Notes: generated from the sequence alone by a model not told the origin. 44,811 nucleotides of DNA from Candidatus Methanomethylicia archaeon (GCA_938030905.1 CALHIW010000001.1:1-44811); one strand, 5' to 3'. Positions 1-10,178 are shown, numbered from the stretch's first letter. A program made the numbers and translations.

Positions 1-195
1 CAAACAGCAGGTAGAGAATAACCCGAACCTCCTCAAGTAGCCTTATATGAAGAGCCTACTAGCCTTCACAGCCTCCAAAAACATCCAACACAGACACCAG
101 TCTAAAAAGATCTAATAGACCTTTCCTAAAACCTTATCTTGTCAGTATCGAATTTACTAAGCGATAAGTTTAAGTAGTTTCATGTATTCACCGTT
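1..195. other. Upstream region of first gene, no gene seen
   Basis: No supported reading frame. It holds the promoter of the aminotransferase gene near its right end. Confidence 0.5.
168..174 (+). promoter_or_regulatory. TATA box of aminotransferase gene
   Basis: GTTTAAG begins 28 nt before the ATG at 196. That spacing puts the transcription start at or next to the start codon, as in a leaderless archaeal mRNA. No Shine-Dalgarno motif lies between the two. Confidence 0.5.
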
Positions 196-1383
196 ATGGT
201 TAGTATGGATGATTATCTCCTACTGATTCCAGGTCCAACAATGGTTAGTTCACGTGTTTTAAGAGCTATGAGTAGACAAGTTGACTCTCACCTACATTTA
301 GAGTTTAACACTCTTCTTAAAAGTGTAATAGATGACTTAAAGAAGCTTTCAGATTCTTCTGAGGTTTTCATTATAGCTGGTTCAGGTACTCTCGCACAGG
401 AGATTAGTATTGCAAATATTATTGAGCCGGGTGATAAGGTTTTATGTTTCACTAATGGGTTTTTTGGCGGTAGATTTCCTGAAATTGTTAAGAGGCATGG
501 TGGTAAACCTAAAGTGTTTGAGGCTCCTTTAGGCTCAGCTATTAAGCCTGAAGATGTTAGGAAAGCTTTAAGAGAGGATAGCTTTAAAGCTATTACTGTA
601 ACCCATATTGAAACATCAACAGCTGTTAAATCACCTATAAAAGAGATTGGTGAAGTTGTAGCTGGAAGTGGAGCATACTATATTGTTGATGCTGTATGTT
701 CCTTTGGAGGTGTTGAGGTTAAAACAGATAGTTGGAATATTGATGTGTTATGTACATGCTCTCAGAAATGTCTAGCAGCTCCACCTGGACTAGCAATTGT
801 AGGGTTAAGTAAAGGAGCTTTAGAATATCTTGAGAAGAGAGAAGTGCCTATCAGCATGTTTTACGGTGATCTTAAGGGATGGCTTCCAATAATGCGTAAT
901 CCATTAGATATTAAGTACTGGGCTACTCCACCTATAAACCTCATATATGCTTTAAGAGAGGCCTTAAATCAAATATTTGATGAAGGCATTGAGAAAAGAT
1001 TTGAGAGACATAGAATTCTAGGAGAAGCCTTTAGAAGATCTATGGAAGTGCTAGGCTTCAAGCTTGTAGCTGAAAGGGGATATGAAGCAGATACAGTAAC
1101 AGCTCTACACTATCCCAATGGAATTGATGATGTTAAATTTAGAAATTTAGTTGCTGAGAGAAGCATTCTCATATCACCAGGATTTGGACCACTACGAGGG
1201 AAAACATTCAGAGTTGGGCATATGGGCAATATAAGCCCAAACGATCTTATATCAGTAATATCAGCAATAGAGTATTCTCTTCTAAAACTAGGATTTAAAG
1301 TTGAGTTAGGCAGAGGCGTGAAGGAATTCAACGAATCCATAGGCAATAACCATTTTATAAGTAAGCTTGACGAGAAAGCTTAA
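196..1383 (+). CDS. Class V pyridoxal-phosphate aminotransferase (alanine/serine-glyoxylate type)
   Basis: A 395-aa fold-type I PLP enzyme of the alanine-glyoxylate / serine-glyoxylate / SepCysS-like class V group. It starts with the family hallmark LIPGPT (residues 10-15). The cofactor pocket shows AGSGT (61-65), the aspartate that contacts the PLP ring in VDAVCSFGG (D165), and the Schiff-base lysine in CSQKCLAAPPG (K191). The C-terminal RVGHMGN motif is also typical. Such enzymes move amino groups between alanine, serine or another amino acid and glyoxylate, pyruvate or hydroxypyruvate; the exact substrate cannot be read from sequence. It is cytosolic. A second in-frame ATG lies at residue 4, but the TATA box at 168 fits the first. 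The C-terminal extension of about 25 residues is weakly conserved in character. The gene stands alone, convergent with the M20 gene. Confidence 0.88.
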   Translation: MVSMDDYLLLIPGPTMVSSRVLRAMSRQVDSHLHLEFNTLLKSVIDDLKKLSDSSEVFIIAGSGTLAQEISIANIIEPGDKVLCFTNGFFGGRFPEIVKRHGGKPKVFEAPLGSAIKPEDVRKALREDSFKAITVTHIETSTAVKSPIKEIGEVVAGSGAYYIVDAVCSFGGVEVKTDSWNIDVLCTCSQKCLAAPPGLAIVGLSKGALEYLEKREVPISMFYGDLKGWLPIMRNPLDIKYWATPPINLIYALREALNQIFDEGIEKRFERHRILGEAFRRSMEVLGFKLVAERGYEADTVTALHYPNGIDDVKFRNLVAERSILISPGFGPLRGKTFRVGHMGNISPNDLISVISAIEYSLLKLGFKVELGRGVKEFNESIGNNHFISKLDEKA

Positions 1384-1793
1384 ACTTTAGTTCTTGAATG
1401 ATCGTTCCGTGGGCTTAGGCGTGTTTTATCGTTTCTCTCATTATTGTTTTACAAATTCTATCATTTATCTTCTTGTTGATTCACGCTGTCAACATATATA
1501 CTATGACTTCATAGCATGGATGCATGTTCATCATCACCCACCTCATACATGGTATATAATTACTGAATAGTTTAGCTCTATCTTTTTACCATATTACCTC
1601 CCAATTACGTCTCCAAATCTAAACTATATTATGCTTAATTAATATTTTGCATATAGTGATGAGTTCAGTTAATATAGTTATTTTAGAGCCGTACATAGTA
1701 TAATTCTCTAAGAAATACTAGAGATATAAATGTATTACAACATTACAAAAATCAGTATGTAAAGCGCTTTTCAGTAGGGCTAGTAGTGGAGTA
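1384..1793. other. Intergenic region between convergent genes, no gene seen
   Basis: About 410 bases, AT-rich, with frequent stops in all frames. I see no conserved motif or RNA. Confidence 0.5.
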
Positions 1794-2978
1794 TTATGTT
1801 AATAGATTCAGTGCTGTTAATGCTAGGGCTTTTGATGCTGTTAATACTTCATTTAGATCTACCCATTCATCAATGCAGTGGCAGTTTTCAATATTTCCAG
1901 GACCAAAGGTTACAGCAGGTATTTTAGCATCATTAATGAAGTTTCTAACATCACATGTGTATGGTGTACCCCATGGTTCCGGCTCTACACCAACTTCTTT
2001 AAGGCTTCTTGCTAGTACCTTATATATCTCGGAATCTACAGGTATTTCTGCTGATTCTGAGAACTTCATGAGTTTAAGATCATAGTTAAACTCTGGATCT
2101 GAGCTTTTTATACGGTCTAGTATCTCCTTAATCTCTAGAGTACAGTTTTCAATCGTTTCACCTGGAATTACTCTTCTATCAATAACTATTCTACATAGAT
2201 CCGGTATGATGTTTTCCTTCAAGCCTCCTTGAATAACCGTAACTGAACACTTTGAATATCCTATCAATTTATGAGTTCTTCTCTTAATATCTTCATTGTA
2301 TGTTTCAATTTCCTTAATGAATTTAGCTGCTTTACTTATAGCATTAATACCCACTTCAGGTCTACTTGCATGTGCTGCTTTACCCTTAATTAATACTTCA
2401 AACCATGCGAGGCCATTTTCAGCAGTAGCTATTTTAAGACTTGTAGGCTCAGTAACTATGCCCCAATCACCCTTAACTCCTTTATCTATAAGGATTGATT
2501 TGGTTCCAGGCTCATTCGTTTCTTCACCAGCAGCGTAGGTTAATACTAGATCACCCTTAAGCTTTACGTTAGCCTCCTTAATTGCTTTAGCAGCTACTGT
2601 GAATGCAACTAGACCCCCTTTCTGATCTCCTGCACCTCTACCATATAAGCGATTTCCTACAATAACCCCCTCAAATGGATTGTATGTCCAGCTGGAAACA
2701 TCCCCTTCAGGAACAGTATCTATATGACCATTAAAAATAAGTCTTGGCTTACCGATTTCCCCTCTAAGATAAGCAATAACGTTGGGGCGATTAGGTAAAG
2801 CCTCATAAAGCTCCACCTCAAACCCCCAGCTTCTAAGCTGTTCAGCAATAGCTAATGCAAGATCTCTCTCCTCACCTGGAGGATTCCTACTAGGAATACT
2901 AACCCACTTCCTTAATAGACTAGTCACCTCATCAATATTTATTCTATTTAAAACCATTTCCTTGAAATTTTCAACCAT
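1794..2978 (-). CDS. M20 family metallopeptidase/deacylase (ArgE/DapE-like)
   Basis: A 394-aa zinc-dependent hydrolase of the M20/ArgE/DapE/carboxypeptidase G2 family, cytosolic. Metal and catalytic motifs are in order: NGHIDTVPEGD (H85 metal ligand, D87), GRGAGDQKGG (D118 bridging ligand), GEETNEPG (E152 general base, E153 ligand), a dimerisation/lid insert with GKAAHASRPEVGINAI, and a last ligand in the segment containing NCHCIDEWV. Family members remove acyl groups from amino acids (acetylornithine, succinyl-diaminopimelate) or cut dipeptides. The sequence is full length, but the substrate cannot be assigned and no arginine or lysine biosynthesis gene is adjacent. The first three start candidates lie close together; the first ATG is kept. 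Confidence 0.88.
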   Translation of the reverse strand: MVENFKEMVLNRINIDEVTSLLRKWVSIPSRNPPGEERDLALAIAEQLRSWGFEVELYEALPNRPNVIAYLRGEIGKPRLIFNGHIDTVPEGDVSSWTYNPFEGVIVGNRLYGRGAGDQKGGLVAFTVAAKAIKEANVKLKGDLVLTYAAGEETNEPGTKSILIDKGVKGDWGIVTEPTSLKIATAENGLAWFEVLIKGKAAHASRPEVGINAISKAAKFIKEIETYNEDIKRRTHKLIGYSKCSVTVIQGGLKENIIPDLCRIVIDRRVIPGETIENCTLEIKEILDRIKSSDPEFNYDLKLMKFSESAEIPVDSEIYKVLARSLKEVGVEPEPWGTPYTCDVRNFINDAKIPAVTFGPGNIENCHCIDEWVDLNEVLTASKALALTALNLLT

Positions 2979-3101
2979 ATATTCACCAAATTAACAGCTA
3001 AATACACATAATTAAACTTAACGACCAGCTTAAATCCAAAATTGATTATTACCAGTTAAAATACTTCCAGAAGTTAGGTTTCATTTCTACCTAGTGGTAA
3101 A

Positions 3102-3110
3102 TTTAAATTT
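3102..3110 (+). promoter_or_regulatory. TATA box deciding the start of the 3130 gene
   Basis: TTTAAATTT begins 28 nt before the ATG at 3130. This supports that ATG over the upstream in-frame start at 3094, which would lie upstream of the TATA box. Confidence 0.5.
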
Positions 3111-3129
3111 GGTTGTAAATATATTCTGT

Positions 3130-3816
3130 ATGGTTATCGCTGGTAAAATATTTCGTTTAAGAGAGAAACTAGATTTAAATACAGTAGCTGCTAAATTAAA
3201 GGATTACCGAAGGGAATTTATTCAGCCAATAGAGGGAGTTGAGTTAAGCCTAATAACTGAGGTTAAAGATATTATTGTAAGAGGGGGTGAAGTAGAGGCT
3301 TTATTCTCTAGAGATGAAGTTATTAAAATATATCAGAGAGGAAGCATTGTACCACAGGTAAGAACTAAGGAAACTCCACTATTATTTTCAGAGTTTAAAG
3401 GTGAAGTTTTACTTACAATACTTGAGAAGAAATTTCAAGCAAACAATATTGCAAATCAGGTAAGTAAGGCTCTCTTCATCACATCAGGTCAAATAGTTGA
3501 AGCTAAAATACTTCCTGAAACCCTAAAAGGCTTCCATGAACAGAACCCTGAAGCAACAAAAGTCATATTTTTCAATGATGTTGATATACCAAATATAAAT
3601 AAGCTAAGCCTATATGGTGAGAGTCTAGCTAACACTACACTATATAATGAATACTGCTCACATGGAAAAATATGGTATATAGTGTTTAGAAGTAAAAAAT
3701 ATGGTTACATAACTGGTATAACTAGAAATGCTATTGTAACAGTATTTAACAACATCTTAAGAGATGAATTTCTCAACTATGTAAAGAATGAGGTTTTCCC
3801 CTTACTTCACATATAA
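3130..3816 (+). CDS. Conserved-looking hypothetical protein
   Basis: I do not recognise the family. The protein is 229 aa from the ATG chosen here; the frame is open upstream to 3094, but the TATA position favours 3130. It is soluble in character, mixed charged and hydrophobic, with no signal peptide or membrane helix. The N-terminal half is basic and helical, followed by alternating beta-like segments around IEGVELSLITEVKDIIVRG. There is no cysteine cluster, P-loop or HTH signature. Codon use matches its neighbours, with T-ending codons early and A-ending codons late, so it is very probably a real gene. It is monocistronic, divergent from the M20 gene. Confidence 0.7.
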   Translation: MVIAGKIFRLREKLDLNTVAAKLKDYRREFIQPIEGVELSLITEVKDIIVRGGEVEALFSRDEVIKIYQRGSIVPQVRTKETPLLFSEFKGEVLLTILEKKFQANNIANQVSKALFITSGQIVEAKILPETLKGFHEQNPEATKVIFFNDVDIPNINKLSLYGESLANTTLYNEYCSHGKIWYIVFRSKKYGYITGITRNAIVTVFNNILRDEFLNYVKNEVFPLLHI

Positions 3817-3952
3817 TATCATCCCACCTCAAAATATTAATACTTCATTAAATAAAACTATAGCAGGTAATTAGCTGTTAACAGTAATATCTTGTATTGA
3901 TGATTTCTAAATGAAATGAAAACTTCAGCTAATAATAGTATACATAATAAGC

Positions 3953-3959
3953 TTATAAG
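3953..3959 (+). promoter_or_regulatory. TATA box of methyltransferase gene
   Basis: TTATAAG begins 28 nt before the ATG at 3981, which fits a leaderless transcript. Confidence 0.45.
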
Positions 3960-3980
3960 TTTTGTATTTTAAATTGTTTA

Positions 3981-4676
3981 ATGAGTAGTGTTAAAAAGGC
4001 TTTAGCTGAGCTTTATGATGTGATTGCTCAAAGCTACGCATATACTAGACGTCGTTTATGGGCTCCAGTTGATAAGGTTCTTCCAGCAGGTAGGATTATA
4101 GATATTGGCTCTGGGCCTGGCTTGTATGCTGTAAATATATCTAGTAAACTTGGCGTTGACGTCATATGTATGGATATCTCTATTGGTATGCTTAAAGCTG
4201 CAAGGAGACATGCTAAGAATAAATCTATTTACCCATTAATACATTTAGTTATAGCTGATCTAGAGTATGCTCCATTTAGAAGTTATGGTTTTGATGCTGC
4301 TTTATGTATAGCTACAATACATCACTTACCAACACGTAGATCGAGAATCAATGGTTTAAGAGAAGTTGCAAGAATTCTAAAACCCAATAGTAAAGTTCTA
4401 ATAACAGCATGGCACATCCTTCATCCAAGAAATCTAATTAGAGTATTAATCAATATTCCAACATCAATATTTAAAGGTAGAGCTATAGGTGATATATATG
4501 TATCATGGCATTATAAAGGAGCTCTACTGAAAAGATTTTACCATTTATACACACTTAAAGAACTTAAAAGTGATGTTATTAATGCTGGTTTAAGCATTAT
4601 TGAGGATGGATACATTAGAGTGAAAAGTAGAATAGCTGAAAACATCTATGTATTAGCTCAAGTAGGCTTAACATAG
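3981..4676 (+). CDS. Class I SAM-dependent methyltransferase, Trm9-like
   Basis: A 231-aa Rossmann-fold methyltransferase. Motif I is IIDIGSGPGLYAV (about residues 38-50), followed by the acidic ribose-binding residue in VICMDIS, motif III/IV in VIADLEYAPF and IATIHHL. The short segment SWHYKGALLKRFYHLYTLKEL resembles the substrate region of the Trm9/ALKBH8 group, which methylates modified uridine at tRNA position 34. That match suggests a tRNA wobble-uridine methyltransferase, but I infer this from memory of the family and the substrate remains open. Length fits the family and the protein should be cytosolic. It is a single gene with its own promoter. Confidence 0.8.
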   Translation: MSSVKKALAELYDVIAQSYAYTRRRLWAPVDKVLPAGRIIDIGSGPGLYAVNISSKLGVDVICMDISIGMLKAARRHAKNKSIYPLIHLVIADLEYAPFRSYGFDAALCIATIHHLPTRRSRINGLREVARILKPNSKVLITAWHILHPRNLIRVLINIPTSIFKGRAIGDIYVSWHYKGALLKRFYHLYTLKELKSDVINAGLSIIEDGYIRVKSRIAENIYVLAQVGLT

Positions 4677-4920
4677 TATCCAACTTAATTACCCATCCAG
4701 CAGTAAGCATATTGAAGCCGTATTCCGCATCATCAGGAACCTTTTACATAGCATATTCAACCTATTTAACTTACCCCGGTATCATCTTAAATATTTCCTA
4801 CAGAAACATCAATTCTCATAATTCATGGCTAACTAGCCTGAGGAATTCTTAGAACCTGTAAACCCTATAATCAGGAGATATGAACTACTAATAATACTAG
4901 TCATAGGAGTTTAAGATATA

Positions 4921-6093
4921 TTACTTAGTAGTTTTTTTATGTTTTTGTATTTTAGTTTTTAGTGTTTTATATCCTAAGTATCCTACTCCCCCTACTAGAG
5001 CCATGGGTATTAGGGATAGAGCTCCTGAAATTATTAGGCTTATAACTACTATCATGGCGTTTACTCCTGACTGTATTGTAGAAGTAAGGTCAAAACCTAT
5101 CTCCACAGTTTTAGGCTTAGCTATTCTTATAGTTATTGTAGATATATCTATACTACTTTCCGCTACTCCGAGCTTACGATCAGTTATTTTTGCCTCAATT
5201 ATCTCCTCAATTTTCCCTATATCCTTAGTTTTAGCCTCTACTATTAGGTATGCATTACTTCCCCCACTCCAGGATTCCACTATCCTCCCTATAGTTCCTG
5301 TCTTCACTATTAAGTTATTGAATTCCTCCTGAACATTTGATGTTTCACATGAAAGATCAATTCTATACACTTTATATCTTACTGTTAATTCAATAGTTAT
5401 GGATGCATATTCAACTCTTCCCATTAAGCCTTTAAGCTGAGCATCCATTCTCTCTATATCAGCTCTAACTCTTGTAAGCTGGTTCTCTATCTTTAAAACA
5501 TCATCTACAGTAACTGCCCTATTTAAAAGTTGAATAAGTCTAGATTCTAAAGCTCTTGAAGCATTAAGTCTACTTTTTAAGTCAATAACTTGCTCAGTAA
5601 CATCTTGTGTTGAAATACTTATACTCTCCACTCTTCCTATTTGCTGTACTGCAAGCATTGCCTCCTCAAATCTACTACTTGGAATACGTAGCTCAACAGT
5701 TGCTCCCCCCTCATATCCTTTACTATTATGAACATACCCGTTAAAACCTAATGCTAAATTAATAAGCTGCTGATATGCCAAAGTAATATTTGAAACAGTA
5801 AGCCTAACATATCCTATCTTTACAATCATTCTCTCCCACCCTACAGATGATGGGGATACTATACCCTTATCCACAGTTGGAGTAGCTGTTGGAATAGTTG
5901 ATGTAGTAGGAGCAGGGTAACTAGCTTCTGGATAGATAATTGCTGGAATAGGTGTAGGAGCTAGCACTTCTCGAGATCTACCTGAATAAGCACTTTTATC
6001 TAATATCTCACTAACATTAGACAAGTTTATTCCTATACCAACTATTAATGAAGATAATACTATTAAAGCTATAATGGTTAATATTTTATTCAT
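4921..6093 (-). CDS. DUF4349 domain membrane-anchored protein
   Basis: A 390-aa protein with an N-terminal signal or anchor helix (residues 4-22), a Pro/Thr/Ser-rich stalk (about 47-75), a globular part, a helical coiled-coil stretch around residues 175-220 (LKSRLNASRALESRL and following heptads), then a second globular part. It ends with a membrane helix (about 345-370) and a Lys/Thr-rich tail. This order is that of DUF4349 proteins, which are found in bacteria and archaea and have no firm function. The bulk of the protein is predicted outside the cell, held by both ends or by the C-terminal helix. It stands alone. The start is the first ATG, directly before the hydrophobic helix. Confidence 0.82.
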   Translation of the reverse strand: MNKILTIIALIVLSSLIVGIGINLSNVSEILDKSAYSGRSREVLAPTPIPAIIYPEASYPAPTTSTIPTATPTVDKGIVSPSSVGWERMIVKIGYVRLTVSNITLAYQQLINLALGFNGYVHNSKGYEGGATVELRIPSSRFEEAMLAVQQIGRVESISISTQDVTEQVIDLKSRLNASRALESRLIQLLNRAVTVDDVLKIENQLTRVRADIERMDAQLKGLMGRVEYASITIELTVRYKVYRIDLSCETSNVQEEFNNLIVKTGTIGRIVESWSGGSNAYLIVEAKTKDIGKIEEIIEAKITDRKLGVAESSIDISTITIRIAKPKTVEIGFDLTSTIQSGVNAMIVVISLIISGALSLIPMALVGGVGYLGYKTLKTKIQKHKKTTK

Positions 6094-6578
6094 AATTTAC
6101 TGAATTAACACCTCTATATATTTTCCCCTCACCATTAATACGTATCATAAATGCATTAACTATTTAAGCTCCTAATATAGAATAGTAATAGAGCTTAAAG
6201 TTAAATACGTTTATTATAATGTATTCCTATTTATTCCCTAAGAGGCTGTTAATGACATCAGTGTTATGATTACTTCTTCTGTATTTGATATGTTGCCTCA
6301 GGATTTAAGTCATCGATAAACTACTTCTACTAGATTGTTGAAGATTTATCAGCTTACTTGTAAGGTCTTCAGAATATACTTCATCTTTAAGATATTACTA
6401 GGGTGAGAGCTAATCTAATTCTTCAACTCAACAGGCTATTACACATAAATAGTTTAAGCACACCAACTAAACTTCTAGCATTAACATAAACACGCCATAA
6501 ACAAGACTTAAACATTTTAAGTTATTCTATCTGTTTATCTTAACGTAAGATTTAAATCCATAATTATCTATGTGAATT
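6094..6578. other. Intergenic region with a possible decayed HTH gene
   Basis: No intact gene. On the plus strand about 6,261-6,470, short frame-broken pieces such as RLLKIYQLTCKVF and ITRVRANLILQLNRL read like an archaeal winged-helix regulator that has lost its frame. The call is weak because no single frame stays open. Confidence 0.3.
6551..6557 (+). promoter_or_regulatory. TATA box of MFS gene
   Basis: TTTAAAT begins 28 nt before the ATG at 6579, fitting a leaderless mRNA. Confidence 0.5.
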
Positions 6579-7772
6579 ATGAATGGTCGCAGCGGCTTTT
6601 ATGGATGGCTTGTGGTTGTAGCTGCTTTTCTTGTGATGTTTATTGAATGTGTACTTTATATTTACGGTATTTTTCTTAAGCCACTTATTGAGGAGTTTGG
6701 ATGGTTACGTGGATCAGTATCGTCTATTCATGCAGTAATGATGGCTACATATACGATAACAGTTATTCCAATGGGTAGGCTCTATGATAAGTATGGTCCA
6801 GATAAATTAATGGTTGCTAGCTGTATTCTAGTTGGTTCAGGATTAATGTTAAGTAGTGCAGTATCTTCGATTTGGCAACTATATTTTACGTTTAGTGTGA
6901 TGTTGGGGCTTGGTTTCAGTCCAATATACCTATCCTCCATGTCAACTATTCTAAGAAGGTTTACATCGAGAAGTGGATTAGCAATAGGGGTTGCAACCTC
7001 AGGAATTGGGGTTGGACAGTTAATAATGGCTCCATCTTTAACTCACATTATAGGTATTTATGGTTGGAGATTTGCCTTCATTGTAAGTGGTGTATTTTCA
7101 ATGTTTATAATTGCACTATCTACAATCATTATAAGCAGTACGTATAGAGGCTTAAGGATAAATACTTACAATGATGATAAGCTATGTAGAGGGGAAACAT
7201 TAAATGGAGCTTTAAAAACATGGATTTTCAAAATTGTTTACTTAAACTATATCTTAGCCTGTCTTGCTCTTTTCATAGTTTTAGTACATATGGTTCCATA
7301 CAGTATAGATATTGGTGTAGATCCATTAACAGCATCATATTGGTTAGGGCTAGTTGGAGTTTCAAGCGTACCTGGAAGAATTATTATGGGATTTGTATCA
7401 GATAAAATTGGGAAGGCTAATACATTTGCCTTATGCTGTCTATTTGAAGGATTTCTCATACTTCTCCTCCTCACTGGAAAGCATATACTACTATCTATAT
7501 TTGCTGTGTTTTTCGGATTTTTCTATGGTGGATGGATGGCTATGTATGCTCCATTAATTAGTGAGCTTTTCGGACTTAAACATATAGGCAGTATACTGGG
7601 AACCATTGCTACAACCTTTGGAATTGGAGGAGCATTAGGACCAACATTTGCAGGGTATGTATTTGATATTTTTGGAAGCTATACAATAGTCTTCATAATA
7701 TGTATGGTTATGTTTATATTGGTATCTCTACTAATTATTGGATTAAGAAAACACTTAAAGTTTAAATATTAA
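6579..7772 (+). CDS. MFS transporter, oxalate/formate antiporter (OFA)-like
   Basis: A 397-aa integral membrane protein with about twelve hydrophobic helices. The N-terminus, GFYGWLVVVAAFLV with IYGIFLKPLIEEFGW, is the pattern of the OFA and monocarboxylate branch of the major facilitator superfamily. The MFS loop 2-3 motif is seen as GRLYDKYGPDKLM (about 65-77), and its second-half copy as GFVSDKIGKAN. The family moves small organic anions such as oxalate, formate, pyruvate or lactate across the cell membrane, usually by exchange or proton symport; the substrate here is unknown. It is a single gene with its own promoter and no catabolic neighbour. Confidence 0.85.
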   Translation: MNGRSGFYGWLVVVAAFLVMFIECVLYIYGIFLKPLIEEFGWLRGSVSSIHAVMMATYTITVIPMGRLYDKYGPDKLMVASCILVGSGLMLSSAVSSIWQLYFTFSVMLGLGFSPIYLSSMSTILRRFTSRSGLAIGVATSGIGVGQLIMAPSLTHIIGIYGWRFAFIVSGVFSMFIIALSTIIISSTYRGLRINTYNDDKLCRGETLNGALKTWIFKIVYLNYILACLALFIVLVHMVPYSIDIGVDPLTASYWLGLVGVSSVPGRIIMGFVSDKIGKANTFALCCLFEGFLILLLLTGKHILLSIFAVFFGFFYGGWMAMYAPLISELFGLKHIGSILGTIATTFGIGGALGPTFAGYVFDIFGSYTIVFIICMVMFILVSLLIIGLRKHLKFKY

Positions 7773-8664
7773 ACTAAACAATTAATGCCATCTACCTATA
7801 CTCTCAGACTCATTGTAAACCCCACTAAATCTTCGAGTAAACACTACCAAAACTTACTATAATGCATAATAACCTCCATTAACGAGTATGCGAATTCTCA
7901 TATCACTCCTATATTGAATCCATCACTTCATTCCTTTAGCTTCTATACCATCTATACTTTGAAGAATACTAGGTACCTATCCCATATACTGCTTCTTGAA
8001 GTCTCTTAGCATCCTCTACAGCTATTTAGGAACCATATTATAAGGTATCCACTCACAACCAATAGTAGCTTATAGGATTTCATTAATTGTTTATTTACTA
8101 TCACCATAGGTCATCCTAATAGGAGGAGCTAGAGACTACACATGGATGAATTTCAAACTGGTTTCTACGTAAACCCTCTATGTTAATAAATGCAAAATCG
8201 AGATAGGTAAGCATTTAAAGATTTTACTGAAAAGCATGATTAATACATATCAGAAATGTAAAGCCATTAGAACATGCTAGAGAGTACTATACATACTACA
8301 ACTAATAAGACTACGACTAATAAGATCATACATAATTAAATGAGTAAGCACCATATAGAAAATAGATTAAGGCATTATTAAATTCCTAACTTTACTCTAC
8401 TATTCTAATATTCTTAGAATATATTAAATTAAGACTATGACTTAGCGGAATAATCAAGTACTATAGTGTAGCCTTCAACTCTTACCTATTGAGTATTACT
8501 ACTGTGATGAAAGATAATTAACTGTTCAAGATGAAGAATTACCCAACGTAGTTCTTACCCTCAGGGCTAGAAGCTGGTTAAATATTAAGTCTAAGCCTGG
8601 TTAGTGAATACATTTAATAATTAAGCTTCTAGATGCTATAGTTGAGTTTAGACCTCTATGCATA
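7773..8664. other. Long intergenic region, no intact gene
   Basis: About 890 bases with stops in all frames. It contains a 15-bp tandem repeat (8296-8325). Minus-strand pieces look like decayed coding sequence, but no family is recognisable. Confidence 0.5.
8296..8325. repeat. Tandem 15-bp direct repeat
   Basis: Two adjacent 15-bp units (CTACAACTAATAAGA, then CTACGACTAATAAGA) differ at one position. There is no gene context. Confidence 0.6.
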
Positions 8665-9474
8665 TCATGTAATGAATAGTATTGGCTGTATAGTCATTCT
8701 TAAGCCTATGAAAAGTAGGAATATTCCAAAAGCCCTCTTCAACTGTTTAGGTTTTGTTCTCCTAGCAATGTATGCTCCTACCTGTGCTCCAAATGCTATG
8801 AAGAATCCTGCTGTTGTACCATATGTTAAATCCACATTTCCTATTGTTAAATGTGTTAGTAGACTTGATGTTGATGTAAATATCATTGTAAACATTGATG
8901 TAGCTACAGCAATATGTATTGGTAAACCCATAAATATAACCATGAGAGAAACAACAATAATCCCCCCTCCAACACCGAAAAACCCACCAGTAAACCCAGC
9001 TAGAAAACCAACAATTAAGCTAAAGCCTACTGATACGTAGTATTCAAATTTTCCCCCATCCCTATCTACAATAATTCTCTTTAAGCTCCCCCTAACCATA
9101 CTTCTAAACTCTTTATTAGCTGTAAGTATCATGTATAGTGAGGTAAATACTAGAAATAAGCCAAAAAACGATGTTAACATTACGGAGGAGAAAAACTTTG
9201 TAGCATAAGCCCCCAAGCCAGCACCAATAATACTTAATGCAGCTAAAAATATACCAACAACCCTATCAATCCTCCCCTGTCTAAAATACGCTATACTTGC
9301 TGATAAAGCTGTAAAGAGTATTGCAAAACTACTTGTACCTACAGCCTTATGAGCTGTAAAACCAAGAATCAAGTTAAATATCGGAACCATAAGAAAACCC
9401 CCGCCAACCCCAATCATAGCTGAAACAATACCGACAATAAATATCCCAAGCCCAAACAATACTATTTCAATCAT
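8665..9474 (-). CDS. TauE/SafE family sulfite/anion exporter-like permease
   Basis: A 269-aa membrane protein with about eight helices in two similar halves. Each half carries the family's glycine-rich motif: SAMIGVGGGFLMVPIFN near residues 18-34, and AGFTGGFFGVGGGIIVV in the middle. Family members (TauE, SafE, YfcA, formerly DUF81) move sulfite, sulfoacetate or other organosulfur anions; the direction and substrate are not known here. Length is normal. It is monocistronic, ending in a gene-poor region. The start ATG directly precedes the first hydrophobic helix. Confidence 0.87.
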   Translation of the reverse strand: MIEIVLFGLGIFIVGIVSAMIGVGGGFLMVPIFNLILGFTAHKAVGTSSFAILFTALSASIAYFRQGRIDRVVGIFLAALSIIGAGLGAYATKFFSSVMLTSFFGLFLVFTSLYMILTANKEFRSMVRGSLKRIIVDRDGGKFEYYVSVGFSLIVGFLAGFTGGFFGVGGGIIVVSLMVIFMGLPIHIAVATSMFTMIFTSTSSLLTHLTIGNVDLTYGTTAGFFIAFGAQVGAYIARRTKPKQLKRAFGIFLLFIGLRMTIQPILFIT

Positions 9475-9527
9475 ATAATACCAGCAAGTCTAGAACTCAT
9501 CTATCTATACTTATAAGTTTTTCTACA

Positions 9528-9535
9528 CCATCAAG
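9528..9535. repeat. Left 8-bp target-site duplication of decayed IS
   Basis: CCATCAAG lies directly outside the left inverted end of the 9536-10178 element. The same eight bases follow the right end. Confidence 0.55.
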
Positions 9536-10178
9536 GGACGTGGCGGCTGGGGTTTATTTTTAGGTTGTTGTAGTTGTATGTGGATGTTTGTAGAGTAGGT
9601 TCAGTATTCTTATCTCTTCCCCTCTTAGGTGTGGGTTATGTTGGTTGAATGTTGTTTATGCTTTGCTTAATGATGAGGAGCCTGACTCTATAGGCTTCCC
9701 AACTCTTGACTTGATGATTGTAGGCTAATCAAAGCATTGTAGTGGATTTCTTCAGCCATGGAGTATTACCAACTACAAATTCTGTTACCTCAAGTACTTT
9801 AAATGTCTTTGAGGAGGGATTTGGAGGTTAGTATTCCTTATTGAATAAACCCTCATGAATATCAGCTCATCCAATCAACATCTAAGGATGAATACACCAA
9901 TACCATCCACCCTAACGCATACCTCATCAACAGCGATGAAACACCCCCTCAAATGCTATCTACAGCCACAACCCAACAACCCAACCCCTCAGACAACAAT
10001 CCTAGAAACCACACACAATCCAACAAACCCACCCCAAGACTTAAAACTTGAAAGTACATAGCTAAACCAATAACCCTAAAGCCTACAAAATCCACCCCCC
10101 ACAAACAACCCAAACCACCCAACAAACCCCAACACCAAACATAAAAAACTACATATTAAATCCTAAATTACCACGTCT
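9536..10178 (-). mobile_element. Decayed insertion sequence (643 bp) with transposase remnants
   Basis: The left end begins GGACGTGG and the right end, read inward on the other strand, begins AGACGTGG, so the ends are inverted with one outer mismatch. CCATCAAG flanks both sides as an 8-bp duplication. Minus-strand translation gives broken pieces of a DDE-type transposase: IAVDEVCVRVDGIGVFI, then LDELIFMRVYSIRNT, and near the end GKPIESGSSSLSKA and LRGEEIRILNLLYKHPH. Several stops and frame shifts interrupt them, so the element is dead. The right half is strikingly C/A-rich on the plus strand and the left end G/T-rich. The IS family was not determined. Confidence 0.6.

Noticed and set aside
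8505..8560. Possible C/D-box small RNA (TGATGA-like motif)
   Set aside because: No matching CTGA D box at a suitable distance.
9855..10061. 68-aa Pro/Thr-rich ORF
   Set aside because: It lies antisense to the transposase remnant and reflects its C/A-rich composition.
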